From an uncultured Chitinophaga sp. (lineage in GTDB: Bacteria > Bacteroidota > Bacteroidia > Chitinophagales > Chitinophagaceae): DNA of 64,000 bases. Below the pieces are notes generated by a model. That model had not been told where the DNA came from. It searched no databases and was given only the letters and a program-made list of their open reading frames with translations. The stretch is taken from NCBI RefSeq assembly GCF_946479755.1, contig NZ_CAMLHC010000017.1:124001-188000 (forward strand), read 5' to 3'. The translations under genes and the position numbers were made by a program. Positions 17,709-25,574 of the stretch are shown here, one piece after another; the first letter of the stretch is position 1, and the number at the start of each line of letters is the position of its first letter.

Positions 17709-18197
17709 TTATATTGCTTTGATCATCCAGATAGTGCAGCCGAAATGGACGGCAGCACCCAGTGGTGCGGGTAAATAATTAAATCCCATTTTCTCATACA
17801 GGGGTATGGCCTGTTCCAGTTCCGGCATGGTTTCGAGGTATACATGGCTGTAACCCAGTGCTCCGGCTGATTGCAGGCATTGGGCAATCAGTTGTTTACC
17901 CAGCCCCAGTCCCCGCGCTTCGGGCAACAGGTAGAGTTTCACCAGCTCGCAGTGCGCCGGCGGCAGTCCGGGTACGGGAAATATGCCGGCGCCCCCCACC
18001 ACACGGCCGTTTGCTTCTGCAATCCAGTAGGCGGCGTTGGGGATGGTGAATGCGCTGTACAGCTCGTAGAGATTTTTATCAAAATAGGCAGTGCCTGGTT
18101 TGTTGGCTTTGAATTCTTCCAGCACCTGTTGAATGATAGTGCCCAGTTGCTGGTTATCGCTTTCCTGCAGTGGTCGTATTTTAGTGGTGGTCGTCAT
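17709..18197 (-). CDS. GNAT-family N-acetyltransferase
   Basis: A 162-aa protein with the complete GNAT fold: substrate region AYWIAEANGRVVGGAGIFPV, motif A VKLYLLPEARGLGLGKQLI (acetyl-CoA pyrophosphate loop RGLGLGK), and the C-terminal YEKMGFNYLPAPLG. It transfers an acetyl group from acetyl-CoA to an amine; the acceptor is unknown. It is co-directional with the DUF885 gene at a 5-nt gap, so the two are very likely co-transcribed. Confidence 0.9.
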   Translation of the reverse strand: MTTTTKIRPLQESDNQQLGTIIQQVLEEFKANKPGTAYFDKNLYELYSAFTIPNAAYWIAEANGRVVGGAGIFPVPGLPPAHCELVKLYLLPEARGLGLGKQLIAQCLQSAGALGYSHVYLETMPELEQAIPLYEKMGFNYLPAPLGAAVHFGCTIWMIKAI

Positions 18198-18263
18198 GGC
18201 ACAAAGCTAGTCAGCCGTTGGCAGCTAAAATTGTACGGGATTAACCTTCTTGTGTAGTGGAGG

Positions 18264-19070
18264 TCAGATCTTTCTGTATTGGTTGGGCAGCATACCGGTA
18301 ATGCGCCGGAAAGTGCGGGTGAAATGTGCCTGGTCGGTAAAGCCGCATTCATAGGCGATATCGGTGAGCGATGTCTGTTCTTTTTTTATCAGGGAGATGG
18401 CCCGCTCGATTTTTATTTTACGGAGATATTCTCCGGCGGAGCACCCGAAATAACGGGAGAAGTAACGGGAGATGGTCACCGGGTGCAGTCCCAGCTGGGT
18501 GGCGAGAAAGGGGAGGGACAACGGCGTGTCCCAGTGGTCGTGCATGATGTCCCTGATTTTCTCCGTCCACTCGGGGAAGCAGCGGAAGTCCTGCTGGCAG
18601 GGTGCTATGAGTTCAATGCACAGCTGGTCCATAGCGATCCCCGAGGCAGTATCATTGAGGTAGTGTTCTTTCATGATCCGCACCAGTCCGCCGGTATTGA
18701 GCTGGGCTTTGTCTCCCTGCATCAGCGACGGAGGAGGGCAGGCCAGGTCAAAAGTCTGAAAGAAATCGCTGGTCAGTTCTATATTAAAAATACGGGTGCC
18801 GGGGAGGTAGTCTGCGTTCTGGTGGGCTACGCCGGGATGATAGTAAAGGCCGGTGCCGGCATATTGCCTGTCTGTTCCGCCTTTCCGGGCTTCTTTGCTG
18901 CCCCCTTCCAGGATATGGGAAAAGTGGGGGTTTACATGAAAATGCCAGTCGGACGCCATATGAGGTGCAAACGTGGTTTCACTGGTGATAACAGCGCCGG
19001 ATACACGCTCTTTCACCTTAGTGCCTACGTAAGTGCCTGCTGCAAGCTGAACCGGAAGAGAAGCTGACAT
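18264..19070 (-). CDS. AraC-family transcriptional regulator with cupin sensor
   Basis: A 268-aa protein from the ATG at 19068-19070 (MSASLPVQLAAG). The frame extends upstream to 19178, but those residues look non-coding. The sensor carries DWHFHVNPHFSHILEGG (cupin beta-barrel His pattern). The C-terminal HTH pair ends ITGMLPNQYRKI with the second HTH TDIAYECGFTDQAHFTRTFRR. Preceding it is the highly structured intergenic region at 19071-19774. Its target is not evident; the GNAT/DUF885 pair lies immediately downstream. Confidence 0.87.
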   Translation of the reverse strand: MSASLPVQLAAGTYVGTKVKERVSGAVITSETTFAPHMASDWHFHVNPHFSHILEGGSKEARKGGTDRQYAGTGLYYHPGVAHQNADYLPGTRIFNIELTSDFFQTFDLACPPPSLMQGDKAQLNTGGLVRIMKEHYLNDTASGIAMDQLCIELIAPCQQDFRCFPEWTEKIRDIMHDHWDTPLSLPFLATQLGLHPVTISRYFSRYFGCSAGEYLRKIKIERAISLIKKEQTSLTDIAYECGFTDQAHFTRTFRRITGMLPNQYRKI

Positions 19071-19202
19071 TTTTTTGCGATTGGACGTTAAAGATAGGGT
19101 ATTTGGCGGTAACTGCCCGATAGCAGGAATGGAACCCGGGATAATAGTGACGGCCATCATCCGGGTTCCTTGTATCATAAAACAAACCTCCAGCCAGAGA
19201 TC

Positions 19203-19219
19203 GATATCTCTGCTGTTAT
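19203..19219 (+). repeat. Direct repeat copy 1 (partner at 19565-19581)
   Basis: GATATCTCTGCTGTTAT is identical in both copies; similarity extends to 29 nt with four mismatches. The two copies bracket all the hairpins and the 36-bp inverted repeat, like the edges of an inserted or duplicated segment of about 360 bp. Confidence 0.7.
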
Positions 19220-19300
19220 GCTAATCAACCAAATCCGGGGGCATTGTATGCCCTGAAGGGGGAGGACACCTGTTTCCGGGAGCGTGACCTGCCTGTAATG

Positions 19301-19341
19301 TATACCGGTTATGCCCGGGGAACTCCCCGGGCGCCGGTATA
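19301..19341. other. Strong GC-rich hairpin
   Basis: Outer stem TATACCGG (19301-19308) / CCGGTATA (19334-19341); inner stem GCCCGGGG (19313-19320) / CCCCGGGC (19325-19332) with a 4-nt loop. There is no T-run directly behind it, so it is not a classic terminator. It may be part of a structured RNA or a protein-binding cruciform. Confidence 0.6.
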
Positions 19342-19363
19342 ACACAAAGTATCCTCTGTTATA

Positions 19364-19485
19364 TAAGACAGCAAAAAAAGACAACAGGTGCAGTGACAGC
19401 AGAAAAAAAATATCCGGCGGTCAGATACCCGTTGCGGGATTTACCCATCCTGTCACTGCACCTGTTGTCTTTTTTTGCTGTCTTA
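19364..19485. repeat. Perfect 36-bp inverted repeat with 50-nt loop
   Basis: Arms at 19364-19399 and 19450-19485 are exact reverse complements over all 36 bases. They include a 7-A/7-T tract and the core AGGTGCAGTG or its complement. The loop holds a small CCCG/CGGG hairpin. No promoter of the TAnnTTTG type lies in the loop, and no recombinase gene is adjacent. Confidence 0.9.
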
Positions 19486-19564
19486 ATACAGAAGCTTGTT
19501 CTGTGGCAGGCTGTAATAGTTATCCGGCGGCAATGCTTTCAGATATTAAAGATATCATACCGCT

Positions 19565-19581
19565 GATATCTCTGCTGTTAT
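19565..19581 (+). repeat. Direct repeat copy 2
   Basis: Identical to 19203-19219. It lies between the 36-bp inverted repeat and its degenerate third arm copy. Confidence 0.7.
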
Positions 19582-19631
19582 CCTATATAACCATTGCTAC
19601 AACAAGTGGGGCTTTATTGTCTTTCTATGCT

Positions 19632-19678
19632 TAAGACACTAAAAAAGGAGGATAGGTGCAGTGCCGGAAAAATATTTG
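19632..19678 (+). repeat. Degenerate third copy of the inverted-repeat arm
   Basis: Shares TAAGACA, an A-run, AGGTGCAGTG and a following A-rich TAT with the left arm at 19364-19415, in the same order and orientation, but with substitutions and small gaps. Confidence 0.5.
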
Positions 19679-19774
19679 TTAGCCAATAAAAAAGACTGCG
19701 TGTTGTAGCATTAACCTATTGTTATCATTCTTATCCTGATAAAATTCCTTAACGGGAATGACTAATTTCATTAC

Positions 19775-20176
19775 ATGCAACTGACAACTTTATTGGAAAA
19801 CCTGGCCGGCAATATCAGCGGTATCTTATACTACAGCGAATCGGAGTATCCGTTGACCATCGAACAATGGGGCGTGCTTCCTGCGGCGGCAGTTCCGGCG
19901 AAGATCGCCGCCCTGCACGGGGTGGATGCCAACGTTGTAAAACCCATGGATACAGCAGCTTTTTTCCACGAGGTAGAGCGGATAGCTGATCCTGCTGACG
20001 CTCCCATCGCTGCCAACGCACAAAAGTTTAAAGCCCTGCATCAATTTCTGAAGGAACATTTTACCAGCCTCCAGGTGGTCCGGGTGGAGAACGGTACCCG
20101 TATTCCGGTGTACATCGTTTGCCATCAACCGGATGGGACCTGCATTGCGCTGGCTACCACGGCGATAGAATCGTAA
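19775..20176 (+). CDS. NuiA-family nuclease inhibitor
   Basis: A 133-aa acidic, soluble protein with no signal peptide. It resembles the nuclease A inhibitor family (PF07924) in length and pattern: an N-terminal LLENLAGNISGILYYSESEYPL, central FFHEVERIADPADA, and C-terminal FKALHQFLKEHFTSLQVVRVENGTRIPVYIV. NuiA from Anabaena binds and blocks the non-specific nuclease NucA. The next gene, 42 nt downstream, encodes exactly this type of nuclease with a lipoprotein signal. The natural reading is a cytoplasmic immunity protein made with an exported nuclease. A leaderless or weak-RBS start at 19775 is typical for this group. Confidence 0.82.
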   Translation: MQLTTLLENLAGNISGILYYSESEYPLTIEQWGVLPAAAVPAKIAALHGVDANVVKPMDTAAFFHEVERIADPADAPIAANAQKFKALHQFLKEHFTSLQVVRVENGTRIPVYIVCHQPDGTCIALATTAIES

Positions 20177-20218
20177 CCCATCAGCACAGATTACAGAAAC
20201 CCTTAAAAAACCTGCATC

Positions 20219-21568
20219 ATGAAACTATTCATCAGGCATTGTATTGTCATTTGCCTGGGCGTATTGCTATTCTCTGCCTGTAAAAAAGAAGCAGACCTCC
20301 GCCCCCTGGAAATGGACAAACCACGTACCGCTATCACAGAATCCGTTGTTCTCCTGAATGAAGACTTTGAATCAGGCAGTAAGACTGCCTACGCCGCCGG
20401 CAATGTATCGCTGGGCAGCGGCTCCTGGGCACTGGACGATGCGTTGACCGGCAATCTCTCCGCCGACCTGAAAAACGGGTCTAAGTCTGTCCGCGTAAGG
20501 AATACCGGTACCATCACAACTAATTTCAGCATCAGTAACGCCAGCGGCACGGTCACCATTACCGTGAAGCACGGCACCTACGGTTCTGACGGGAACAGCA
20601 GCTGGCAGCTGTGGACTTCAGCCGACAACGGACAAACCTGGGCCCAGCTGGGTAACACCATCACTACGTCCAACAGCCTGCAAAGCGCTACGTTCAGCCT
20701 CTCTGCCACCGGCAGCCTGCGTATCGCTATCCGTAAAACTTCCGGCGGCACTAACAGGATCAATATCGACGATGTGACCGTGACTGCCGGCAGCGGCGGT
20801 GGCGGCGGTACCACGCCCGGTGATGACAGCAACCTGCTGCTGGGCAATCCCAGTAACGCACTGGCGGATGTCTCTGCCGAGAACAACTACCTTATGGTAA
20901 AACCGTATTTTGCATTATCGTATAGCCGTGGCCGCGGCACACCCAACTGGGTGAGCTGGCACATACAGTCGGCGGACCTGGGCTCCGTATCCCGCACCAA
21001 CGACTTCCGCGCAGACACCGAACTGCCTGCCGGCTGGTACCAGGTGCAGAACAGCAGCTATTCCGGCTCCGGCTTCGACCGCGGTCATAACTGCCCGTCG
21101 GCAGACAGGACGGCAACCGCTACAGCCAATTCCGCCACTTTCCTGATGACCAACATGATGCCGCAGGCGCCAAACAATAACCAGCAAACCTGGGCCAACC
21201 TGGAGAACTACACCCGCGACCTCGTAAGGGCCGGCAACGAAGTATATGTTATCTGCGGTTCTTACGGACAAGGCGGCACCGGTTCACTGGGCGGTGTTAC
21301 TACTACCATCGATAACGGCCGTGTGACCGTGCCTGCCAATATCTGGAAAGTAGTGGTGATCATCCCAGACGGCAGCAACGACCTGAACAGGATCAGCGGC
21401 AACACCCGCGTGATCGCTGTCAATACGCCCAACCGCAACGATATTGATACCGACTGGACCCAATACAAAACAACGGTCCGCGATATCGAAAGCGCGACAG
21501 GATATAATTTACTGTCCAGCCTCCGGCCTTCTTTACAGGACAGCCTGGAGACCAGGATAGACCCGTGA
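20219..21568 (+). CDS. DNA/RNA non-specific endonuclease lipoprotein (NucA/NUC1 family)
   Basis: A 449-aa lipoprotein: lipobox LFSAC with Cys21, a Ser/Thr-rich beta-sandwich-like domain at about residues 40-190 (perhaps surface or carbohydrate binding), a Gly-rich linker at about 193-200, then the beta-beta-alpha-metal endonuclease domain. The catalytic DRGH motif is at residues 287-290 (FDRGHN, His290 as general base). The metal-binding Asn region follows in LMTNMMPQAPNNNQQTW and the LEN segment. It degrades DNA and RNA outside the cell. It lies 42 nt behind the NuiA-type inhibitor, so the pair is one operon. A terminator closes the unit. Confidence 0.93.
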   Translation: MKLFIRHCIVICLGVLLFSACKKEADLRPLEMDKPRTAITESVVLLNEDFESGSKTAYAAGNVSLGSGSWALDDALTGNLSADLKNGSKSVRVRNTGTITTNFSISNASGTVTITVKHGTYGSDGNSSWQLWTSADNGQTWAQLGNTITTSNSLQSATFSLSATGSLRIAIRKTSGGTNRINIDDVTVTAGSGGGGGTTPGDDSNLLLGNPSNALADVSAENNYLMVKPYFALSYSRGRGTPNWVSWHIQSADLGSVSRTNDFRADTELPAGWYQVQNSSYSGSGFDRGHNCPSADRTATATANSATFLMTNMMPQAPNNNQQTWANLENYTRDLVRAGNEVYVICGSYGQGGTGSLGGVTTTIDNGRVTVPANIWKVVVIIPDGSNDLNRISGNTRVIAVNTPNRNDIDTDWTQYKTTVRDIESATGYNLLSSLRPSLQDSLETRIDP

Positions 21569-21590
21569 CAACGGCACACGAACGCATTAA

Positions 21591-21625
21591 AAAACGGCTT
21601 GTAGGCATTACTTACAAGCCGTTTT
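21591..21625. terminator. Bidirectional terminator after the nuclease gene
   Basis: Perfect 13-bp stem AAAACGGCTTGTA (21591-21603) / TACAAGCCGTTTT (21613-21625), with A-rich and T-rich flanks, between the convergent nuclease and EamA transporter genes. Confidence 0.85.
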
Positions 21626-21643
21626 ACTTTATTCGCCAACAGT

Positions 21644-22525
21644 TTACCTGGCAAATTTCTTTGTTCCTGCTACACACAAAATAACGCCCACTGTCACCGC
21701 CAGCATACCCATGCTTACTTTTTCGTGCAGGAGGGAAGCCGCTAACGCGAGCCCGAAAAAAGGCTGCAACAGCTGTAGCTGTCCCACTGTGGCAGTACCG
21801 CCTTGCGCCAGGCCGCGATACCAAAAGATGAAACCAATAAACATACTGAACAGCGACACATACGCGAGGCTCACCCACGCGTCTGCAGGAATCCCATTAA
21901 AAGAGGAAGGCATCACGATCAGCGATATCGGCAGCATCACCGGTAGTGCCAGCACCAGCGCCCAGGAGATCACCTGCCAGCCACCCAGTATTTTGGTGAG
22001 CTTGGCGCCTTCTGCATACCCCAGTCCGCAGAGAATGATGGCAGCTACCATCAGGACATCGCCTGTCGGTGAAGCCGACAACCCCTGCGCCACCGCATAA
22101 CCCATCACCAGCAAACTACCGGTCACCGAAAAAGCCCAGAACACAGGCTTGGGACGCTCGCCACCCCGGATAATGCCAAAAACGGCCGTCGCCAGCGGCA
22201 GTAAGCCCAGGAAGACAATAGAATGCGCCGATGTAATGTATCGCAAAGCCATAGCGGTCAGTAACGGAAACCCGATCACCACGCCCAGGGCGACGGTCAG
22301 CAGCGGTAAAACATGTTCCCGGGCAGGACGTTTCTCCCGGAAGACCAGCAGAGCCGTCGTGGCAAGTATGCCCGCGATGGATGCCCTGGCCGCTGTCACG
22401 AAAACAGGACTGAAGGATAAAACGGCTACCCTTGTGGCGGGCAACGAACCGCTGAACAATAATACCCCCATAAAACCATTCAACCATCCGCCCCCGGCAT
22501 TTTCCTTTGAAATACTGACGCTCAT
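21644..22525 (-). CDS. EamA/DMT-family transporter
   Basis: A 293-aa integral membrane protein with ten predicted helices in two EamA repeats (first half FMGVLLFSGSLPATRVAV to LLVMGYAVAQGL, second half VLMVAAIILCGLGYAEGAK to VGVILCVAGTKKFAR). Start chosen at 22523-22525 (MSVSISKENAGGG); the frame upstream lacks membrane character. Family members export amino acids or metabolites; the substrate cannot be predicted. Transcribed alone, converging on the nuclease gene across a terminator. Confidence 0.88.
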   Translation of the reverse strand: MSVSISKENAGGGWLNGFMGVLLFSGSLPATRVAVLSFSPVFVTAARASIAGILATTALLVFREKRPAREHVLPLLTVALGVVIGFPLLTAMALRYITSAHSIVFLGLLPLATAVFGIIRGGERPKPVFWAFSVTGSLLVMGYAVAQGLSASPTGDVLMVAAIILCGLGYAEGAKLTKILGGWQVISWALVLALPVMLPISLIVMPSSFNGIPADAWVSLAYVSLFSMFIGFIFWYRGLAQGGTATVGQLQLLQPFFGLALAASLLHEKVSMGMLAVTVGVILCVAGTKKFAR

Positions 22526-22743
22526 TGAATACAGTTTAAGAATGACTTCACAAAAATAACAGGGAATAAGGAAGAAGACGGACTCAGTTTCGTGTTTTTC
22601 AATGGACACAGTCTTATGACCCCACGAAATGACTATTTCAACCCCGTTTTCGTCCAGTCCGCCTACCTGCTGATTGCCAGGCCGGTCGGGCTGCTGTTAT
22701 TTTGGGTCAGTAAATCATTACACCCAATAAAATAACAGACATC

Positions 22744-24015
22744 ATGAAGAACAAAAACATCTACCTGAAAAACAAAATAGCCACCGGATTATTGTTACTG
22801 GCTGCAACGACAGGCTTTGCTCAAACGGCTACAGAAACCGTGCGTCCTTACCAGGTAGCCATCGCCGATGCACAGGTGAAAGACCTGCGTCATCGTATCA
22901 GCATCACCAGGTGGCCACAACAGGAAACAGTGACCGACCAGTCACAGGGCGTGAAGCTGGACCAGCTTCAGGGACTCGTTACATACTGGGGGAATGGCTA
23001 CGACTGGCGCAAGGCGGAGCACCGGTTAAACGCTTTACCCCAGTTTATGACGAAGATCGACGGGCTGGATATTCATTTTATTCATGTGCGTTCCAAACAT
23101 AAAAACGCGATGCCGCTGATCATCACCCATGGCTGGCCGGGGTCTGTCTTTGAAATGCTGAAAGCCATCGATCCGCTGACCAACCCGACTAAATACGGCG
23201 GAAAAGCGGAAGACGCCTTTGATGTGGTGATTCCTTCCATGCCGGGCTATGGCTTCTCTGAAAAGCCGGCTGCCACCGGCTGGGGCCCGGAAAAGATCGG
23301 CGCCGCATGGGACGTGCTGATGAAACGTTTAGGCTATCATCATTATGTGGCGCAAGGGGGTGACTGGGGCGCGGTGATCGCTGATGCCATGGGCAGACAG
23401 GCGCCGGAAGGACTGCTGGGCATCCATGTGAATATGCCGGCTACCGTACCGGCGGAGGTAGCGAAAGTCCTCAAAGAAGGAGGCACCGCACCTGCGGGGT
23501 TATCTCCCAAAGAAAAAGCGGCCTTCGAATCGCTGAACAAACTTTATACAAAAGGTGGCGGTTATGCCGGCATGATGGTGACGCGCCCGCAGACGCTGGG
23601 CTATGGGTTGACGGATTCGCCGGCGGGCCTCGCCGCTTTCTTCCTCGATAAGATGAATGAATGGACCTACAGTGGCGGGAATGCAGAGAAATCGCTGACC
23701 AAAGATGAAATACTGGATGACATCACCCTGTACTGGCTGACCAATACCGCCGTGTCCAGCGCACAGCTGTACTGGGAAAATAACAACAACAACTTTAATG
23801 CGGTAGAACAAAAAACAGCTGATATTAAAGTGCCCGTTGCCATCACCGTATTTCCGGGAGAAATTTATCAGGCGCCTAAAACCTGGGCGGAGCGCGCTTA
23901 TCCGAAACTTGTTTACTTCAATGAAGTGAATAAAGGAGGCCATTTTGCCTCCTGGGAAGAGCCGGAGTTGTACGCCGCAGAGTTGCGGGCAGCGTTTAAA
24001 TCGCTTCGTAAATAA
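22744..24015 (+). CDS. Secreted epoxide-hydrolase-family alpha/beta hydrolase
   Basis: A 423-aa protein with a signal peptide (cleavage near TGFAQ). The N-terminal EHN domain (PYQVAIADAQVKDLRHRISITRWP, residues about 35-140) is diagnostic of microsomal-type epoxide hydrolases. The catalytic fold carries HGWPGS (oxyanion loop), GGDWG (nucleophile Asp) and a C-terminal His in NKGGHFASWEEPE. It likely opens epoxides or hydrolyses related esters in the periplasm. Single gene, ended by a strong hairpin. Confidence 0.9.
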   Translation: MKNKNIYLKNKIATGLLLLAATTGFAQTATETVRPYQVAIADAQVKDLRHRISITRWPQQETVTDQSQGVKLDQLQGLVTYWGNGYDWRKAEHRLNALPQFMTKIDGLDIHFIHVRSKHKNAMPLIITHGWPGSVFEMLKAIDPLTNPTKYGGKAEDAFDVVIPSMPGYGFSEKPAATGWGPEKIGAAWDVLMKRLGYHHYVAQGGDWGAVIADAMGRQAPEGLLGIHVNMPATVPAEVAKVLKEGGTAPAGLSPKEKAAFESLNKLYTKGGGYAGMMVTRPQTLGYGLTDSPAGLAAFFLDKMNEWTYSGGNAEKSLTKDEILDDITLYWLTNTAVSSAQLYWENNNNNFNAVEQKTADIKVPVAITVFPGEIYQAPKTWAERAYPKLVYFNEVNKGGHFASWEEPELYAAELRAAFKSLRK

Positions 24016-24030
24016 ACTGGTCTTTTCAAA

Positions 24031-24067
24031 AAGCAGTCGCCGTTAACATCGTTAACGGCGACTGCTT
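24031..24067. terminator. Terminator hairpin after the epoxide hydrolase gene
   Basis: Perfect 17-bp stem (24031-24047 / 24051-24067) with a 3-nt loop; the core is GCCGTTAAC/GTTAACGGC. It lies between the convergent epoxide hydrolase and cysteine desulfurase genes. Confidence 0.75.
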
Positions 24068-24129
24068 GTATGTGATATTGCGGTAACAGGAAATGCCCGG
24101 TGGGACTGTTTTGGTGTATGGGGTTTCTT

Positions 24130-25284
24130 TTATACTGCAGCTACAGGGTTCGTTGTCATGACCCGTTCCAGTACTTCGATGGTGCGGTCTACATCCTGCT
24201 GCGTATTATACTTGCTGAAAGAAAACCGGATGGTGTTGCAGCCTGTTCCTTTGTTCAGCGCGCGCATTACGTGGGAGCCGCCACCGCCGCTGCTGCAGGC
24301 GCTTCCGCCAGACACGCAGATACCTTCCATGTCGAGCTGCAACAGGAGCGCATCGCTTTCTGCTGATTTCGGGAAACATACGCTCAGAACAGTATACAAA
24401 GTGTCTTCAATACCATTGAAAGAAACCTGCGGTAAGGTGTTCTGTAATTGTTGTTTCATATAGGATTTCAACGCGCCAATGGCAGCCTGCTCTTTGTCGA
24501 AGTTGGCTGTGGCGAGTGCCAGCGCCTTTGCAAATCCTACTATGCCGGCAACATTCTCTGTGCCTGCACGCAGGTTGCGCTCCTGGCCACCGCCCTGTAT
24601 AAAAGGCCGGACTTCCAGGGATGGAGCGATATATAAAATGCCTGTTCCTTTAGGGCCATGGAATTTATGGCCGGAACCGGAGGCAAAGTGAACGCCGAGA
24701 TTGTCGAGTGCAAGGGGATAGTGCCCTACGGTTTGTACACAGTCGGCATGAAAGATAGCTCCAAACTTAGCGCACAGTTCACTCACCCGCTGCATGTCCA
24801 GCAGGTTGCCGATTTCGTTATTGGCATGCATCAGTGATACAAGACATTTCTTTCCTTCTTTCGCGTATTGCTGCAGCTGGGCTTCCAGGTCTGCATAATC
24901 TACCAATCCTTCTTCTTTCAATGCCACGAAAGAAGAAGACACCTGGTGTATCGCCGTGAAATGTTCCACTGCGTGCAGCACCGCATGGTGCTCAATAGGA
25001 GAGGTGATGATGTGGGTACAGCCGAGATCACGGATAGCAGCGGCAATGGCCATATTGTTGCTCTCCGTACCGCAACTGGTGAAAAGAATGCTTTTGGGTT
25101 TTGCGCCCAGGGAAGCCGCCACTGACTTGCGGGCTGTTTCTATTGCGAGGCGGGCGGTACGTCCATAAGAATAAGTAGAAGAAGGGTTGCCGTATAACTC
25201 CGTCAGATAAGGCATCATAGCTTCGAGTACTTCTTTGTCCAGGCAAGTGGTCGCAGCATTATCAAGGTAAACGGTATGTTCCAT
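24130..25284 (-). CDS. Cysteine desulfurase (NifS/IscS-like)
   Basis: A 384-aa PLP enzyme from the internal ATG at 25284 (MEHTVYLDNAATTCLD), where similarity to the family begins. Motifs: LDNAATT; TSCGTESNN (PLP phosphate); SPIEHHAVL (His stacking on PLP); HADCVQTVGH; SGSGHKFHGPKGTG (Schiff-base Lys); and the active-site Cys loop GGSACSSGGGG. It removes sulfur from cysteine for Fe-S or thiolated-molecule synthesis. No Fe-S scaffold gene is adjacent. A divergent Lrp-family gene and a long shared upstream region with dyads suggest amino-acid-responsive control. Confidence 0.93.
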   Translation of the reverse strand: MEHTVYLDNAATTCLDKEVLEAMMPYLTELYGNPSSTYSYGRTARLAIETARKSVAASLGAKPKSILFTSCGTESNNMAIAAAIRDLGCTHIITSPIEHHAVLHAVEHFTAIHQVSSSFVALKEEGLVDYADLEAQLQQYAKEGKKCLVSLMHANNEIGNLLDMQRVSELCAKFGAIFHADCVQTVGHYPLALDNLGVHFASGSGHKFHGPKGTGILYIAPSLEVRPFIQGGGQERNLRAGTENVAGIVGFAKALALATANFDKEQAAIGALKSYMKQQLQNTLPQVSFNGIEDTLYTVLSVCFPKSAESDALLLQLDMEGICVSGGSACSSGGGGSHVMRALNKGTGCNTIRFSFSKYNTQQDVDRTIEVLERVMTTNPVAAV

Positions 25285-25354
25285 TGTATTTGAAGTGTTT
25301 TTTTCTGAATAAAGCATAAGGACCCCCTGTTACGGGGGCCCGTAATGCATCTGG

Positions 25355-25482
25355 TTGGTTTTTGAAATCTATCGGTTTTTGCTTCTGAAATTTGTACGAC
25401 GACTGGTTTTTGAATCGCTGTAATTATTACAGTGAAATTCAAAAAAATTTGTGATATAAATAATAGTTGGTCAAAAAACCAG
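25355..25482. promoter_or_regulatory. Multi-site operator region between cysteine desulfurase and Lrp genes
   Basis: A 39-bp dyad at 25407-25445: TTTTTGAAT (25407-25415) and ATTCAAAAA (25437-25445) flank the perfect palindrome CTGTAATTATTACAG (25418-25432). A GGTTTTTGAA-like motif recurs at 25357-25366 and 25405-25414, and in reverse as TCAAAAAACC at 25471-25480. Multiple A/T-flanked half-sites fit an octameric Lrp/AsnC regulator, and the gene on one side encodes one. Confidence 0.6.
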
Positions 25483-25574
25483 AAAAAATTCGGTTTTATG
25501 GTGGAAAACTGATATTTTTCGGGTGCGAAATGCTGGTGGTCATCACCAAATCCGAATTTTCTCACAATTGACAT

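Larger units (their letters stand above)
19071..19774. other. 704-nt structured non-coding region with repeats and hairpins
   Basis: No convincing gene. The region holds a GGGCAT/ATGCCC hairpin (19239-19253), a strong hairpin at 19301-19341, a perfect 36-bp inverted repeat (19364-19399 / 19450-19485) around a 50-nt loop, a degenerate third copy of that arm at 19632-19678, and a 17-nt direct repeat GATATCTCTGCTGTTAT at 19203-19219 and 19565-19581 (25 of 29 positions match when extended). The decamer TATCCGGCGG occurs twice (19411, 19521). It separates the AraC gene from the nuclease-inhibitor operon. Confidence 0.75.

Noticed and set aside
19311..19634. 107-aa plus-strand open frame in the structured region
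   Set aside because: It runs through both arms of the inverted repeat and the hairpins, with no coherent protein pattern. Better read as non-coding.
19364..19678. CRISPR-like repeats
   Set aside because: Only two perfect copies in inverted orientation plus one degenerate copy, with no regular spacers and no cas genes.
22616..22735. 39-codon ORF with a hydrophobic segment in front of the epoxide hydrolase gene
   Set aside because: Could be a leader peptide or small membrane protein, but there is no supporting promoter or conservation evidence. Too short to call.
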